Made by a program: the position numbers and the translations under genes
NCBI RefSeq assembly: GCF_020177375.1
Contig: NZ_JAIWHV010000005.1
Span: forward strand, 101,615 to 165,614
Reading direction: 5' to 3'
Source: Saliphagus infecundisoli
Lineage (GTDB): Archaea; Halobacteriota; Halobacteria; Halobacteriales; Natrialbaceae
DNA length: 64,000 nucleotides
Shown here: positions 37,113-46,091 of the stretch, piece after piece
Layout: the number at the start of each line of letters is the position of its first letter
How positions within the stretch are numbered: position 1 is the stretch's first letter
Notes under the pieces: model-generated
Told to the model about the DNA's origin: nothing
The model's input: only the letters and a program-made list of their open reading frames with translations
Databases searched by the model: none

Positions 37113-37181
37113 TTTATCGGGCGGCGGACCGGGACCGACCGACGACGGTAGCCTACGGCCGGCGAAGACCGGGAGAGCCGA

Positions 37182-37910
37182 TCAGTCGTCCCGCCGGTGA
37201 GAGGGGTCGACCTCTCCGTAGACCGCCTCTGCACCCTCCGTCGGCGCGGCCCACCGGACCGCGTTCGCGAGCACCTGCCGGACCTCCTCCTGGAAGAGGA
37301 TCGGATACTCCTCGTGGCCGGGCCGGAACGCGAAGATCCGGCCGCGGCCTCGGCGGTAGCAGATCCCCGACCGGAACACCTCGCCGCCCTCGAACCACGA
37401 GACGAAGACCGTTCGATCGGGTTCGGGCACGTCGTAGGGTTCGCCGTACATCTCGGTTTCCGGAATCTCGAACGATTCGGGGAGGCCGTCGGCGATCGGG
37501 TGGCCGGGATCGGAAACCCACACTCGCTCGGTATCGCCGCCGTGGCGGTACTTGATGTTACACGTGGTGCCCATCAACCGCTTGAACGGCTTCGAGTTCT
37601 TCCCCGAGTGCACGGGAACGAACCCCATCCCCTCGTGGACGCGGTCGACGACCCGATCCGCTACCGCGTCGCTTACCTCGTCGTTCGCGCAGTGAGACCA
37701 CCAGACGAGGACGTCCGTCCCCTCGAGCGTCGCCTCGTCGAGCCCGTGGTCGGGTTCCTCCAGGGTCGCCGTCCGGACCGAGACGTCGGAGAGTTGGGTC
37801 TCGATCCCTTCGGCGATGGCACCGTGAATCCCGTCGGGATAGCGCTCGGCGACCGACTCGGATTCGCGTTCGTGGACGTTCTCGTTCCACACCGTCACAT
37901 CGAGTGTCAT
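37182..37910 (-). CDS. ThuA-domain protein
   Basis: A 242-residue protein of the ThuA-like family (class-I glutamine-amidotransferase-like fold). Motifs are VTVWNENVHE at the N-terminus, DVLVWWSHCANDEV near residue 70, GFVPVHSGKNSKPFKRLMG near 98 and the late FAFRPGHEEYP. ThuA proteins occur in trehalose and other sugar-use gene clusters and are often linked to keto-sugar metabolism with Gfo/Idh enzymes, but the reaction is not settled. It is placed 259 bases upstream of the ABC exporter gene. The start at 37910 gives MTLDVTVWNENVHE, matching the family. Confidence 0.87.
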   Translation of the reverse strand: MTLDVTVWNENVHERESESVAERYPDGIHGAIAEGIETQLSDVSVRTATLEEPDHGLDEATLEGTDVLVWWSHCANDEVSDAVADRVVDRVHEGMGFVPVHSGKNSKPFKRLMGTTCNIKYRHGGDTERVWVSDPGHPIADGLPESFEIPETEMYGEPYDVPEPDRTVFVSWFEGGEVFRSGICYRRGRGRIFAFRPGHEEYPILFQEEVRQVLANAVRWAAPTEGAEAVYGEVDPSHRRDD

Positions 37911-38005
37911 ACCCGAAAGGGGTCTGGAGGCGTTATGAAACTGACGGCAGGTCGCCGAACGCCGAAACGACTAACATCGAGGAGTTCGTCGTGGGATCCA
38001 TAACC

Positions 38006-38260
38006 ATGTCAACCCAGACCGATACCGATTCCGGAACAGGCGGGTCCGGAGGGTCGACGGCCGGAACGGCACTCGAGACCGTCCGAAACTCGTTCGCGCT
38101 GAAGATGGCCCTTGCCGGGGTCGCGTTCATCCTCGTCGGCTACGTCATCAACACCGGCGTCGTTCCCGCGATACTCGCCATCTGGGGGGCCGCACTCGTC
38201 GTGATCGGCATCGGCGCGTTTCTCTTCGTCCGGCTCTCTCGGCGTGGCACGCAAGGATAG
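38006..38260 (+). CDS. Small two-helix membrane protein of 84 residues
   Basis: A protein with a glycine/threonine/serine-rich soluble N-terminus (MSTQTDTDSGTGGSGG) followed by two membrane helices at about residues 34-50 and 53-74 and a basic end (RLSRRGTQG). A gactaacat-type box lies about 35 bases upstream of the ATG. An in-frame ATG at 37904 would overlap the divergent ThuA start and is rejected. The family is not recognised. Confidence 0.65.
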   Translation: MSTQTDTDSGTGGSGGSTAGTALETVRNSFALKMALAGVAFILVGYVINTGVVPAILAIWGAALVVIGIGAFLFVRLSRRGTQG

Positions 38261-38573
38261 AACACTCGAGAAGCCTTCATCCAGCGGCTGACGACCCAGC
38301 TGCTGTGCCGTGAACGCGGTTCTTTTCAAACCTGACTCGAAGGTCGGCCAGATTAGGAGACACCGATTCCCGCTGTATCGAACTCAGAGATCCACAGCTG
38401 ACGGCCACAGAACACCGCATATCTCAGGTAATACAGCCCTACACTGCACCCACCATCGCATAGCAAACTGCGTTATAGCTTTTACACATAATTTATGGAA
38501 ATTAGTGTTAGTCTATTTACCAGAATATTTATAATTATGGAGCAGGATCACAGAAAGTGCAGTAACCAATACA
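38261..38573 (+). promoter_or_regulatory. AT-rich control region of the PL11 lyase gene
   Basis: A non-coding stretch of 313 bases whose last 120 are strongly AT-rich. A strong TATA-like run (atatttataat, about 38525-38535) lies about 45 bases before the ATG at 38574, implying a leader of about 20 bases. A 74-residue frame at 38310-38534 covers this promoter and has an unlikely composition. No clear inverted repeat was found. Confidence 0.5.
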
Positions 38574-41555
38574 ATGACTGATTCGAGCAAGAACAAGCGA
38601 CGGTTTCGACAGTCCCGACGCACACTCCTCAGCGGAATCGCGACCGGGACGACGGTACTCGCAACGAGCGGTATCGGTCCAACGGCCGCAAAGGGGCGAA
38701 ACAATCGGAAGGGCGGAAAAGGGAAGAACGAGAACGGGTCGATCCGCCAGATGGAAACACTGGACCGGGGGCTCGTAGCCGTTCCGACGGAAGACGGGGT
38801 ACTCGTTCGGTGGCGACTGTTCGGGACGGATCCCGACGATCTCGGATTCCACGTCTATCGCGACGGCGAGCGGGTGAACAACAAGCCGATCACCGACAGT
38901 ACGAACTTCCTCGATCCCGACGGGACGACCGACTCGACGTACGCGGTTCGAGCAGTCGGCCATGGACGGGTGAAAACGAAAGGGAACCGCGGAAAACGCG
39001 GTGGTCGCAAACCCGGTATGTCCAAATCGGTCGAGGTGTGGGACCAACAGTACAAGGAGATCCCGCTGAACAAGCCGGAGTCGATAACGGGCGAAGACGG
39101 GGAGACGATCACGTACCACGCGAACGACGCAAGCATGGGCGACCTCACGGGCGACGGCACGCTCAACATCGTCCAGAAGTGGACCCCGTCGAACGCGAAG
39201 GACAACTCCCAGGGAGGTCATACGAGCGACGTCCTGATCGACGGATATACGCTGGAGGGCGAACACCTCTGGCGGATCAACCTCGGCCAGAACGTCCGGG
39301 CCGGCGCACACTACACGCCGTTCGTCGTGTACGACTTCGACGGTGATGGCAGGTCGGAGTTGGTGGTGCGGACGGCCGACGGTGCCGAAGACGGAGCCGG
39401 CAACGTCATCGGCGATCCGGACGCCGACTGGACGAACGACTCCGGCTACGTCCTCGAGGGGCCGGAGTATCTCACCGTCTTCGACGGGGAGACGGGCGAG
39501 GAACTCGCGACGGAGGAGTTCCAGCCCGCACGCGGAGACGCCTGTGACTGGGGCGACTGCTACGGGAACCGCGTCGATCGGTTCCTCGCGGGGACCGCCT
39601 ATATCGACGGCGAGCGACCGAGCATCGTGTTCACGCGAGGCTACTACGAAAAGACGATGCTCGCCGCGTGGGATTTCCGGCAAGGCGAACTCGAGTTGCG
39701 CTGGATCTTCGATAGTGAGGACGGCCACCCCGACTACGAGGGCGTGGGCGCACACAGCCTCGACACTGCGGACGTCGACGGGGACGGGAAAGACGAGATC
39801 GTCTTCGGGGGCGCAGTCATCGACCACGACGGAAGCCCCCTCCACACGACGACGATGTCAAACCCCGACGCGATACATTGTGGCGATTTCCTCCCCGACC
39901 GCGAGGGCCTGGAAATCGTCGTTCCCGCCGAGTATCCGGCCGAGGGGGCACCGAGCCTATCGATGCGCGACGCCGAGACGGGCGAGTACATCTGGGCCGT
40001 CAGGAACGGTGCAGACATCGGCAGAGCGATGGTCGCCGACATCGATCCGGACTACGACGGTGCGGAAGCGTGGGCGGGCGTGCCCCTGGAAACCGACAGT
40101 GAGATCGCCGGTACGTTCACCGCTGACGGTGAGAAGATCAGCGAGACCGGTGTCAATTCGGTGAACTCGGGGATCTGGTGGACCGGCGACCTGCACCGAG
40201 AGCTGTTAGACCACGACTTCCTCGGCTGGGACGCGGGATACGGCGTCGGCTGGGTCAAGAAGTACAACCCCGAAACCGAGGAACTCGACATGTTGAAGTC
40301 CTTCGAGGGAACGCGCTCGAACAACTCTTCGAAGGGGAACCCGTGTCTTTCGGGAGACATCCTCGGTGACTGGCGTGAGGAAGTGATCTGGCGAACTGAC
40401 GACAGCGAGGCGCTGCGCTTGTACGCAACGCCCCACGAGACGGATCACCGGCTGTACACGCTGTTACACGACCCGCAGTACCGGACCGGCATCGCGCGCC
40501 AGAACGTCGGCTACAACCAGCCGCCGTGGCCCAGTTTCTTCCTCGGCCACGGGATGGACGACCCGCCGAAACCCGACATCAAGACCTCGTTCGAACCCGC
40601 CGGCCACGACAGGCTCGCCGAGATATCCGCCAGCGAGACCGAGGCGAGCCCCTGCGATCAGGTCGAATTCGAAGCGGTCGACCGGACGGACAACGGCCAG
40701 AAGATCAGTTCCCTCTCGTGGGAGTTGGGCGACGGCACGACGGCGACCGGCCGGTCGGTCAGCCACACCTATGACGAACTGGGGACGTACCCCGTCAAGC
40801 TAACCGCGACGGGCAAGCACGGGGAGACGACGACCGACTTCGAGACGATCACCGTCGAGGAACCGGAGCCGATAGCGCGGGCCGTACCGAGTGCGACCCG
40901 CGTCGACGCGGGCGAGTCCGTCGACTTCGAGGCGGAGGACGTCTCCGGCGAGTACTCGATCGACTCCCTAAAGTGGGACTTGGGCGACGGCACGACTGCG
41001 ACGGGGTGGTCAGCTACGCATAGCTACGACGGTCCCGGCGAGTACACCGTCACGCTGACCGCCACCGCCGAAAGCGGTTGCACGACATCGCACTCCGAGA
41101 CGATCACGGTCGACCTCACGGAGGGCACCTACCGTCTGACCGCCCAACTCAACGACGACGACATCGTGATGAGCGTCGACGGCGAACTCGCCGACGGGGC
41201 GAACGTCTACAACGACACCGTGGGCGAGGCCAGCGGTCAGACGTGGGAGGTGACCGAACTCGAAGACGGCGTCTACCGCATCGCCGCGGCCGACGCCGAC
41301 GACCTCGTCCTGGAGGCTGCCGACGGCGGCACCGACACCGGAACGAACCTCGAACTCGGTCAGTGGGAGGGCGCCGACTACCAGAAGTTCGCGGCAGTGC
41401 CCGAGAGCGGCACGGGCTACACGCTCGAACCGACCCACGCCGACCTCGCGGCCGACGTCTGGGAGCGCGACCCCGAACCGGGCGCGGACATCCGCCACTG
41501 GGACGTGACCAGCACGGACAACCAGCTGTTCGCCTTCCTCGACCCGTCGGCCTGA
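38574..41555 (+). CDS. Tat-exported rhamnogalacturonan lyase (PL11) with PKD and ricin-type domains
   Basis: A 993-residue secreted polysaccharide lyase. A twin-arginine signal (SRRTLLSG at 14-21, hydrophobic core to about 38) is followed by a basic, glycine-rich linker. The PL11 catalytic domain spans about residues 57-675, starting RQMETLDRGLVAVPTEDGV. It has many calcium-type acidic repeats (DFDGDGRSE, DTADVDGDGKDE, GDILGDWREE) typical of the eight-bladed propeller of YesW/YesX lyases, and ends near QNVGYNQPPWP and FFLGHGMDDPP. Then come two PKD domains (about 680-763 and 765-845) with near-identical LGDGTTATG cores 85 codons apart, and a C-terminal ricin-type beta-trefoil (about 848-993). 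It cuts the rhamnose-galacturonate backbone of rhamnogalacturonan I outside the cell. A decayed piece of a PL11 C-terminus follows directly. Confidence 0.92.
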   Translation: MTDSSKNKRRFRQSRRTLLSGIATGTTVLATSGIGPTAAKGRNNRKGGKGKNENGSIRQMETLDRGLVAVPTEDGVLVRWRLFGTDPDDLGFHVYRDGERVNNKPITDSTNFLDPDGTTDSTYAVRAVGHGRVKTKGNRGKRGGRKPGMSKSVEVWDQQYKEIPLNKPESITGEDGETITYHANDASMGDLTGDGTLNIVQKWTPSNAKDNSQGGHTSDVLIDGYTLEGEHLWRINLGQNVRAGAHYTPFVVYDFDGDGRSELVVRTADGAEDGAGNVIGDPDADWTNDSGYVLEGPEYLTVFDGETGEELATEEFQPARGDACDWGDCYGNRVDRFLAGTAYIDGERPSIVFTRGYYEKTMLAAWDFRQGELELRWIFDSEDGHPDYEGVGAHSLDTADVDGDGKDEIVFGGAVIDHDGSPLHTTTMSNPDAIHCGDFLPDREGLEIVVPAEYPAEGAPSLSMRDAETGEYIWAVRNGADIGRAMVADIDPDYDGAEAWAGVPLETDSEIAGTFTADGEKISETGVNSVNSGIWWTGDLHRELLDHDFLGWDAGYGVGWVKKYNPETEELDMLKSFEGTRSNNSSKGNPCLSGDILGDWREEVIWRTDDSEALRLYATPHETDHRLYTLLHDPQYRTGIARQNVGYNQPPWPSFFLGHGMDDPPKPDIKTSFEPAGHDRLAEISASETEASPCDQVEFEAVDRTDNGQKISSLSWELGDGTTATGRSVSHTYDELGTYPVKLTATGKHGETTTDFETITVEEPEPIARAVPSATRVDAGESVDFEAEDVSGEYSIDSLKWDLGDGTTATGWSATHSYDGPGEYTVTLTATAESGCTTSHSETITVDLTEGTYRLTAQLNDDDIVMSVDGELADGANVYNDTVGEASGQTWEVTELEDGVYRIAAADADDLVLEAADGGTDTGTNLELGQWEGADYQKFAAVPESGTGYTLEPTHADLAADVWERDPEPGADIRHWDVTSTDNQLFAFLDPSA
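40500..40531 (+). repeat. 32-base direct repeat, copy 1 (inside the PL11 domain)
   Basis: A perfect 32-base match to 41559-41590, in the same codon phase, encoding QNVGYNQPPW within the last part of the PL11 catalytic domain. The copies are 1059 bases apart, with the PKD and ricin-type domains between them. Confidence 0.95.
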
Positions 41556-41651
41556 TAGCAGAACGTCGGCTACAACCAGCCGCCGTGGCCGAGGAAGTAA
41601 CTCGGCCAGGGAGCGGATGATCCACAAACACCGGATATGGAGATGAGCTAA
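41556..41651 (+). pseudogene. Decayed PL11 C-terminal remnant after the lyase stop codon
   Basis: Right after the TGA of the lyase gene, the same frame continues with a stop (TAG), then QNVGYNQPPWP, a damaged stretch RK-stop where the intact copy has SFF, then LGQGADDPQTPDMEMS and a TAA at 41649-41651. The intact gene reads QNVGYNQPPWPSFFLGHGMDDPPKPDIKTS at residues 643-672, so this is a diverged copy of exactly that segment, with an ending suited to a PL11 protein without accessory domains. The first 32 bases are identical to 40500-40531; the rest is about half changed. Either the accessory domains were inserted near the original gene end, or a neighbouring tandem PL11 copy was lost by deletion. 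Confidence 0.85.
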
Positions 41652-41703
41652 CGTACAAACCGTCGGGGTTATTTTATCGAGTTCGCTCGAACGAGGAAAT
41701 CGA

Positions 41704-43848
41704 CTACACGTCGTCGGTGATCGACTCGCTCATCCGGTAGTCGGGATCGTCCTGGGCTCGGAGGCAGGCCGTCGGTTGGCTCGCGCCCTCGCCGACGTCG
41801 ACCAGCTCCGGCTCGCGTTCCACACAGACCTCGCGGGCCTCGGGGCAGCGGGTGTGGTATCGACAGCCCGACGGCGGGTTCTTCGGGTCGGGGATGTCGA
41901 TCGACCGGATCGGGCTCTCGGTCTCCTCGGTTTCCGAGCCGAGTTCCGGCGTCGCCCACCGCAGCGCCTGGGTGTAGGGATGCTGGGGGTCGTGGATGAT
42001 CTGCTCGGCAGGTCCGATTTCGACCAGTTCGCCCAGATACATCACCCCGATCCGACCGCCGGTCTTCTCGGCGAGGTAGCGGGCGTTCGAGAGGTCGTGA
42101 GACACCGCCAGAAACGAGGTGTTGAACGAGTCCTGCAGGTCGATCATCATGTCCATCATTCCGACCCGCAGCGAGACGTCCAGCGCCGAAACCGCCTCGT
42201 CGGCCAGGATCAGGTCGGGGTTGATCAGCATCGACCGGATCAGGGCGACGCGCTGTTTCTCCCCGCCCGAGAGCTGGTGGGGATACCGGTCGACGTAGTC
42301 CCCCGGCGGCGTGATCCCCACGTACTCGAGCATTCCGAGGATTCGCTCGCGGCGGTCGTTGCCGTCGAGGTCGGGATGCCACCGCTTGAGCGGCTGTTCG
42401 AGGATCGTCCGCACCCGCTGGTGGGAGTTCAGCGAACTCCCGGGGTCCTGGTGGACGATCTGGAGCGCTCGACGGGCCTCGTCATCGGAGAGCGAACTGC
42501 CCGAGGCGCCCTCCCAGACGTCCCGCCCGCGGTACTCGACGGTTCCACCGGTCGGCTTCTGGAGCCCCACGGCGGTCTTCCCCAGGGTGGTCTTCCCACA
42601 GCCCGACTCGCCGACGAGGACGAGGACGTCGTTCTCGTAGATGTCGAAGCTCACGCCGTCGACCGCCGTCACCGTCTCGTCGTCGCCGAAGTCGAACCAG
42701 CCGTCGTTGGCCGAGCCGAAGGTAACCTCGACGTCCGACAGCGAGACCACCGGCTCGCCCGACGCCCTCCCGGCGGCGCTGGGTCGCGTGCCCACGTCGA
42801 CGGTCTCCTCGAAGGCGACGTCGAGGTCCTCGATCGACTGCTCCCAGTGGTGACAGTGGACGTCGTGGTCGGCGCCCGCGTCGTAGGGGCCGGGATCGAT
42901 CTGCTGACATTCCTCGTCGGCGAGCGGACACCGCGGGTGGTACGAACAGCCCTTGGGGATGTTCACCGGATCGGGGCTCTCGCCCTCGATCGGGCGCATC
43001 TCCTCTAACGGCGCCGAGAGGTTCGGTGTTGCGTTCAGAAGCGCCCGCGTGTAAGGGTGGGCCGGCGTCTCCAATACCTCCTCGGCCGGACCGATCTCGG
43101 CGAACTCGAACGCATAGAGGACGGCGAGGCGGTCGGCGAGGTCCGCGACCAGCGGGAGGTCGTGGGTGATGAAGACGATCGTGAGGTCGTGTTTCTCCTT
43201 GATCTCTTCCAGCAGCGAGATGATAGACCGTTGCATCAGGAGATCGAGCGCGGCGGTCGGCTCGTCCATCACGAGCACCTCCGGGTCGAGGACGAGCGAA
43301 AGCGCGATCAGCACCCGCTGTTTCATCCCGCCGCTGAGCTCGTGGGGGTAGGACTCGAGCATCCGCTCGGGATCGAGGTAGAGATCCGCGAGGAGGTCCG
43401 TTGCGCGTGCCAGGCCCCGATCGACGTCGTAGTCGTGGGCCGAGAGCGTCTCGACGAAATGTGTCCGGATCGTCACGACCGGGTTGAACGAACTCATCGC
43501 GCCCTGGAACACCATCGAGATCTCCTCCCAGCGCAACGAGCGAAGCTCCGCCTTCGAGAGGTCGGTGACCGGGACCGGCTCGCCCTCCTCGGGGTAGTAG
43601 GTGACCTCGCCGGTCGTGACGCCGGGTTCGGGCACTGCGTCGAGCAGCGCCGAGGCGAACATCGACTTTCCGGAGCCCGACTCGCCGATCACGCCGAGGA
43701 CCTCGCCGCGACGGATATCGGCGTCGACCCCGTTGAGCACCATCGATCGTCCGCGATCCATCCCGAAGTAGACCGACGTGTCCCGAAGCCGGATGGCGAC
43801 GTCCTCCTCGGGGGCGTCGGCGGTCGCGTCCGATCCAGTGATCGTCAT
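41704..43848 (-). CDS. Dpp/Opp-type ABC importer ATPase, DppD-DppF fusion
   Basis: A 714-residue protein with two complete nucleotide-binding domains. The first has Walker A GESGSGKSMF near residue 42, signature LSGGMKQRV and Walker B VLVMDEPTAALD. The second has GESGCGKTTLGK, LSGGEKQRV and LILADEAVSALD. Each domain ends in the oligopeptide-transporter C-terminal region with PHPYTRALL or PHPYTQALR and the cysteine-rich GCSYHPRCP / GCRYHTRCP. The fusion supplies both ATPases for the permeases encoded upstream. A GGAGGTG five bases before the ATG at 43848 supports this start over an ATG at 43893. It is the last gene of the operon from 48014. A sugar-oligomer substrate is inferred from context, because this family also carries oligosaccharides in archaea. 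Confidence 0.92.
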   Translation of the reverse strand: MTITGSDATADAPEEDVAIRLRDTSVYFGMDRGRSMVLNGVDADIRRGEVLGVIGESGSGKSMFASALLDAVPEPGVTTGEVTYYPEEGEPVPVTDLSKAELRSLRWEEISMVFQGAMSSFNPVVTIRTHFVETLSAHDYDVDRGLARATDLLADLYLDPERMLESYPHELSGGMKQRVLIALSLVLDPEVLVMDEPTAALDLLMQRSIISLLEEIKEKHDLTIVFITHDLPLVADLADRLAVLYAFEFAEIGPAEEVLETPAHPYTRALLNATPNLSAPLEEMRPIEGESPDPVNIPKGCSYHPRCPLADEECQQIDPGPYDAGADHDVHCHHWEQSIEDLDVAFEETVDVGTRPSAAGRASGEPVVSLSDVEVTFGSANDGWFDFGDDETVTAVDGVSFDIYENDVLVLVGESGCGKTTLGKTAVGLQKPTGGTVEYRGRDVWEGASGSSLSDDEARRALQIVHQDPGSSLNSHQRVRTILEQPLKRWHPDLDGNDRRERILGMLEYVGITPPGDYVDRYPHQLSGGEKQRVALIRSMLINPDLILADEAVSALDVSLRVGMMDMMIDLQDSFNTSFLAVSHDLSNARYLAEKTGGRIGVMYLGELVEIGPAEQIIHDPQHPYTQALRWATPELGSETEETESPIRSIDIPDPKNPPSGCRYHTRCPEAREVCVEREPELVDVGEGASQPTACLRAQDDPDYRMSESITDDV

Positions 43849-43853
43849 CGTGG

Positions 43854-43860
43854 CACCTCC
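43854..43860 (-). promoter_or_regulatory. Strong ribosome-binding site for the fused ATPase
   Basis: On the minus strand this reads ggaggtg, five bases before the ATG at 43848. It decides the start against the ATG at 43893, which has no such site and lies only four bases after the upstream gene's stop. Confidence 0.65.
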
Positions 43861-43897
43861 GCCAATACGGTCGTCGCATATCGAATCGTGCATGGAA

Positions 43898-45016
43898 TCA
43901 TACTTGCATCACGTCCGTCGTGTCGTCCGTCTCCGGCTCCATCGGTTCCTCTTCCTCCCCGCCCTGGTGGCGGGCCCTGGCTCGGGGGTTGAACACTCGG
44001 TCCAGCGACTGCGCGAGCAGGATGAGCCCGACCGCGATCCCCGAGATGGCGACCATGGGCACGAGCAGCCAGTGGTAGGCCTCGGGCCGGTAGAGGGCGC
44101 CCGCCTCGTAGGCGGTGTTCAGCATGACGCCCCAGTTGGCGTCCGAGTACGGCAGGACGCCCAGGAAGTACAGTGCAACCGCCGCGAAGATGATCGTCCG
44201 GGCGGCGTTGACCATGTTCACGACGATGTAGGGCATCAGCTGTGGCAGGATCTCCTTGGTGAGGATCCACCGCGTCGAGAGATCGATCGCCCGCGCCGAC
44301 TCGATGAACGACTCGTTTCGGATCGTCAGTACCTGCGAGCGGATCGCCCGCGCCAGCCCCGCCCATGCCGCGATCGCCAGCAACACGCCGAGGGCGACGG
44401 GGTTGTTGATCCAGTCCGAAAGCAGCGTCGCGAGGACGATCACCAGCGGCAGTCCGGGGATGTTGATGAAGACGTCGGTGACCGTGCTGAGCACGGTGTC
44501 GACCATCCCGCCCTTGTAGCCGGCGACCACGCCGAAGGCCGTACCGACGCCGATGGTGAACAGGGCACCCGAGGCCATCATGATGAGGATCGACGGCGTC
44601 GAGTGGACTGCATCCGCCAGGACGTCCCGACCCGACGAGGTCGTTCCAAGGGGATACTCCCAGTTCTGGAACGCGCCGAGCAACTGCGGGCCGTCGGCCG
44701 GATGGCTCGGCTCGACGAGGTAGACGCCGAGGGTCGCGACGAGGAGGTAGACACCGAGGATCGACAGTCCGACGAGCGCCCGCCAGTCCTGGCGCATGAT
44801 CGACCAGGGCGTCCGGGCGTAGCCCTCGAGGAACCGATCGAGGCGGTCACCGCGGGTCTCCTCGACGCTTGAGGTCGTTTCGAAGGGGGAGTCGACGGTG
44901 CCGCCGTCGCTTCGCACCGTTTCGCCTGCGACTCGATCCCTGGGGTCGTCGGGGACGAGCTCGTCCATACGGTTCGTGTCGTCCCGTTTTCTCGTCTCGG
45001 TGTGGTCGTCAGTCAT
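43898..45016 (-). CDS. Dpp/Opp-type ABC importer permease (DppC-like)
   Basis: A 372-residue inner-membrane permease. A long acidic N-terminal cytoplasmic part (about 90 residues) precedes the first helix (LVGLSILGVYLLVATLGVYL). Four to five more helices follow, and the permease motif around EAAWAGLARAIRSQVL-like residues is present (AIAAWAGLARAIRSQVL, about 255). The ATG at 45016 is preferred over in-frame ATGs at 45040 and 45058, which would overlap the DppB gene end. Spacing to the upstream stop is 10 bases, so it lies in one operon with the other three genes. Confidence 0.9.
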   Translation of the reverse strand: MTDDHTETRKRDDTNRMDELVPDDPRDRVAGETVRSDGGTVDSPFETTSSVEETRGDRLDRFLEGYARTPWSIMRQDWRALVGLSILGVYLLVATLGVYLVEPSHPADGPQLLGAFQNWEYPLGTTSSGRDVLADAVHSTPSILIMMASGALFTIGVGTAFGVVAGYKGGMVDTVLSTVTDVFINIPGLPLVIVLATLLSDWINNPVALGVLLAIAAWAGLARAIRSQVLTIRNESFIESARAIDLSTRWILTKEILPQLMPYIVVNMVNAARTIIFAAVALYFLGVLPYSDANWGVMLNTAYEAGALYRPEAYHWLLVPMVAISGIAVGLILLAQSLDRVFNPRARARHQGGEEEEPMEPETDDTTDVMQV

Positions 45017-45026
45017 GGGTGAATCG

Positions 45027-46022
45027 TCAGAACGCGTCATTGCCCTCGTTACCCGCACGTGGATCGATCTTGCCGTAGGTCAGGTCGGCGACGAGCAGGG
45101 CGATGACGACGGCGATCGTGATGATCGTAAAGGCGCCCATCATCAGCGGGTAGTCGCGTGCCCGGACCGCCTGGATCATGTAGTAGCCCATGCCTCGGTA
45201 GGTGAAGATCTCCTCTAAGACGACCGCGCCGCCGAACATCGAGCCGATGGCGATCATCAGCCCGGTGTACATCGGGAGGATCGCGTTGCGAGCGATGTAC
45301 CGAACGGCGATCGTCCGGTCGGGAAGCCCGCGGAGTCGGGCGACCCGGAGGTAGTCCTCACCGAGGACGCGGATGCTGTTGCCCCGCATCGTCAGCGAGG
45401 CCACGCCCGAGGCAACGAACATCGAGAAGACGGGCAATGCCGCGTGGTGGATGATTCCAAAGATGAACGGGAGGTTGAAGCCCGCGGTGACGCCTTCTGG
45501 ACGGCGACCCGACGTCGGAAACCAGCCGAGCCGGTAGGCGAAGGTAATGAGGAGGAGAAGCGCAAGCACGTAGAAGGGAATCGAGGTGATGATGGTCGCG
45601 TAACCGGTAAGGACGGTGTCGAACTTGGTGCCCTCCCAGTAGGCCATCAGCGCGCCGAGCGAGATGCCGACGGCGAAACCGATGAAGATCGCCCAGCTCA
45701 TCACGAACAGCGTCCAGGGGATTGCCTCGGCCATGATTTGGGCAACCGGTGCGTTCTGGCTCATCGATTGACCCATGTCACCGACCGCCATCGACGTCAT
45801 GTAGTTCCAGTAGGCGACGTGCATCGGCGCCTCGGGGTTGATGTTCATGTAGATCTCCGCCATCTCGTAGGCCTCCTGGGGGTTGTCCAGCTGGGGGCCC
45901 ACCTGGGCGACGAAGGCGTCGACGGGGTTGCCGGGCATCATCCGTGTGAGGAAAAACGCCAGCGTCATCACCGCCCAGACGGTGAACGCGGCCTGGCCGA
46001 ACCGTCGTAGTTTCCAGTCCAT
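45027..46022 (-). CDS. Dpp/Opp-type ABC importer permease (DppB-like)
   Basis: A 331-residue permease with an N-terminal helix (AAFTVWAVMTLAFFLTRMMPGNPVD, the classical DppB opening ending in PGNP), a substrate-facing loop and further helices near 100-125, 140-160, 190-215, 250-275 and 300-320. The coupling motif is in EDYLRVARLRGLPDRTI. It pairs with the DppC-like protein. The binding-protein gene ends 69 bases upstream. Confidence 0.92.
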   Translation of the reverse strand: MDWKLRRFGQAAFTVWAVMTLAFFLTRMMPGNPVDAFVAQVGPQLDNPQEAYEMAEIYMNINPEAPMHVAYWNYMTSMAVGDMGQSMSQNAPVAQIMAEAIPWTLFVMSWAIFIGFAVGISLGALMAYWEGTKFDTVLTGYATIITSIPFYVLALLLLITFAYRLGWFPTSGRRPEGVTAGFNLPFIFGIIHHAALPVFSMFVASGVASLTMRGNSIRVLGEDYLRVARLRGLPDRTIAVRYIARNAILPMYTGLMIAIGSMFGGAVVLEEIFTYRGMGYYMIQAVRARDYPLMMGAFTIITIAVVIALLVADLTYGKIDPRAGNEGNDAF

Positions 46023-46091
46023 AGTGTGAAAGCGATGTGAGGGGTAATTACTGTTGTCGTAAGTCGTGGTTGATGTGTGGACCGAAACAGG

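Noticed and set aside
38310..38534. 74-residue frame before the PL11 gene
   Set aside because: It covers the AT-rich promoter of the lyase gene, has a His/Arg-rich composition with no family resemblance, and lacks promoter spacing of its own.
40725..40996. Near-identical 17-base core repeated 255 bases apart in the lyase gene
   Set aside because: It is explained by the two tandem PKD domains with the same LGDGTTATG core, so it is not a mobile or regulatory repeat.
43893..43893. Earlier ATG for the fused ATPase gene
   Set aside because: There is no ribosome-binding site before it, whereas the ATG at 43848 has GGAGGTG at ideal distance; the extra 15 residues look unlike a conserved N-terminus.
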